A stretch of 64,000 nt of DNA from Himantopus leucocephalus. Lineage: Eukaryota; Chordata; Aves; Charadriiformes; Recurvirostridae. Made by a program: the position numbers and the translations under genes. Shown here piece by piece: positions 64,000-64,000 of this stretch. Positions within the stretch are counted from its first letter, which is position 1. Each line of letters opens with the position of its first letter. The DNA lies in contig RSEF01000004.1 in NCBI GenBank assembly GCA_003993805.1, forward strand, positions 7,945,689 through 8,009,688. Reading direction: 5' to 3'. The notes below the pieces were generated by a model. That model ran no database searches. It worked only from the letters and a program-made list of their open reading frames with translations, and was not told the DNA's origin.

Positions 64000-64000
64000 T

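Overview
This is AT-rich, intron-like or intergenic DNA from a vertebrate nuclear genome, almost certainly a bird. The evidence is several CR1 LINE fragments with the typical avian 3' end (ATTCTATGATTCTATG-like octamer tails, the GGTTGGACTAGATGAT-like block) and two copies of an avian-type ERV LTR terminus that begins TGTCCTGG. No complete protein-coding gene, rRNA, tRNA, operon or CRISPR array is visible. Nearly all longer open frames are chance frames or CR1 coding remnants.

Layout. 1-39: end of an LTR cut by the window edge. 40-15.5 kb: unique sequence with small tandem duplications. Two of these carry a single N between near-identical copies (5908-6040, 6040-6244) and look like contig-join artefacts. 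15.5-17.8 kb: an old antisense CR1 piece, then an antisense CR1 nested in the 3' tail of a sense CR1. 18.07 kb: a short open frame behind a good splice acceptor, a possible terminal exon on +. 18.25-19.1 kb: a T/G-rich tract and a strong G-quadruplex motif. 23.2-24.4 kb: an LTR start running into a 1000-N gap, with a possible flanking duplication on the far side. 26.1-27.7 kb: a CTCF-like site, a sense CR1 and a long hairpin. 29.6-31.1 kb: a 66-bp unclassified sequence present twice, 1400 bp apart. 34-36.3 kb: two sense CR1 fragments. 37.36 kb: a 52-codon open frame behind a splice acceptor and ahead of an AATAAA. 43.65 kb: a perfect 18-bp-arm palindrome. 47.9-48.7 kb: the largest CR1 fragment, antisense, with reverse-transcriptase motifs but several stops, a lost catalytic aspartate and an internal deletion. 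50.8 kb: a CR1 piece ending in a 10-N gap.

The broadest signal is a strand-composition switch near 50.6-51 kb. To its left the + strand carries most of the long T runs. To its right long runs are A only. This fits either opposite transcription (+ to the left, - to the right) or a contig placed in the wrong orientation at the 10-N gap. The few candidate exons lie on the predicted strands, but all are short and unproven.
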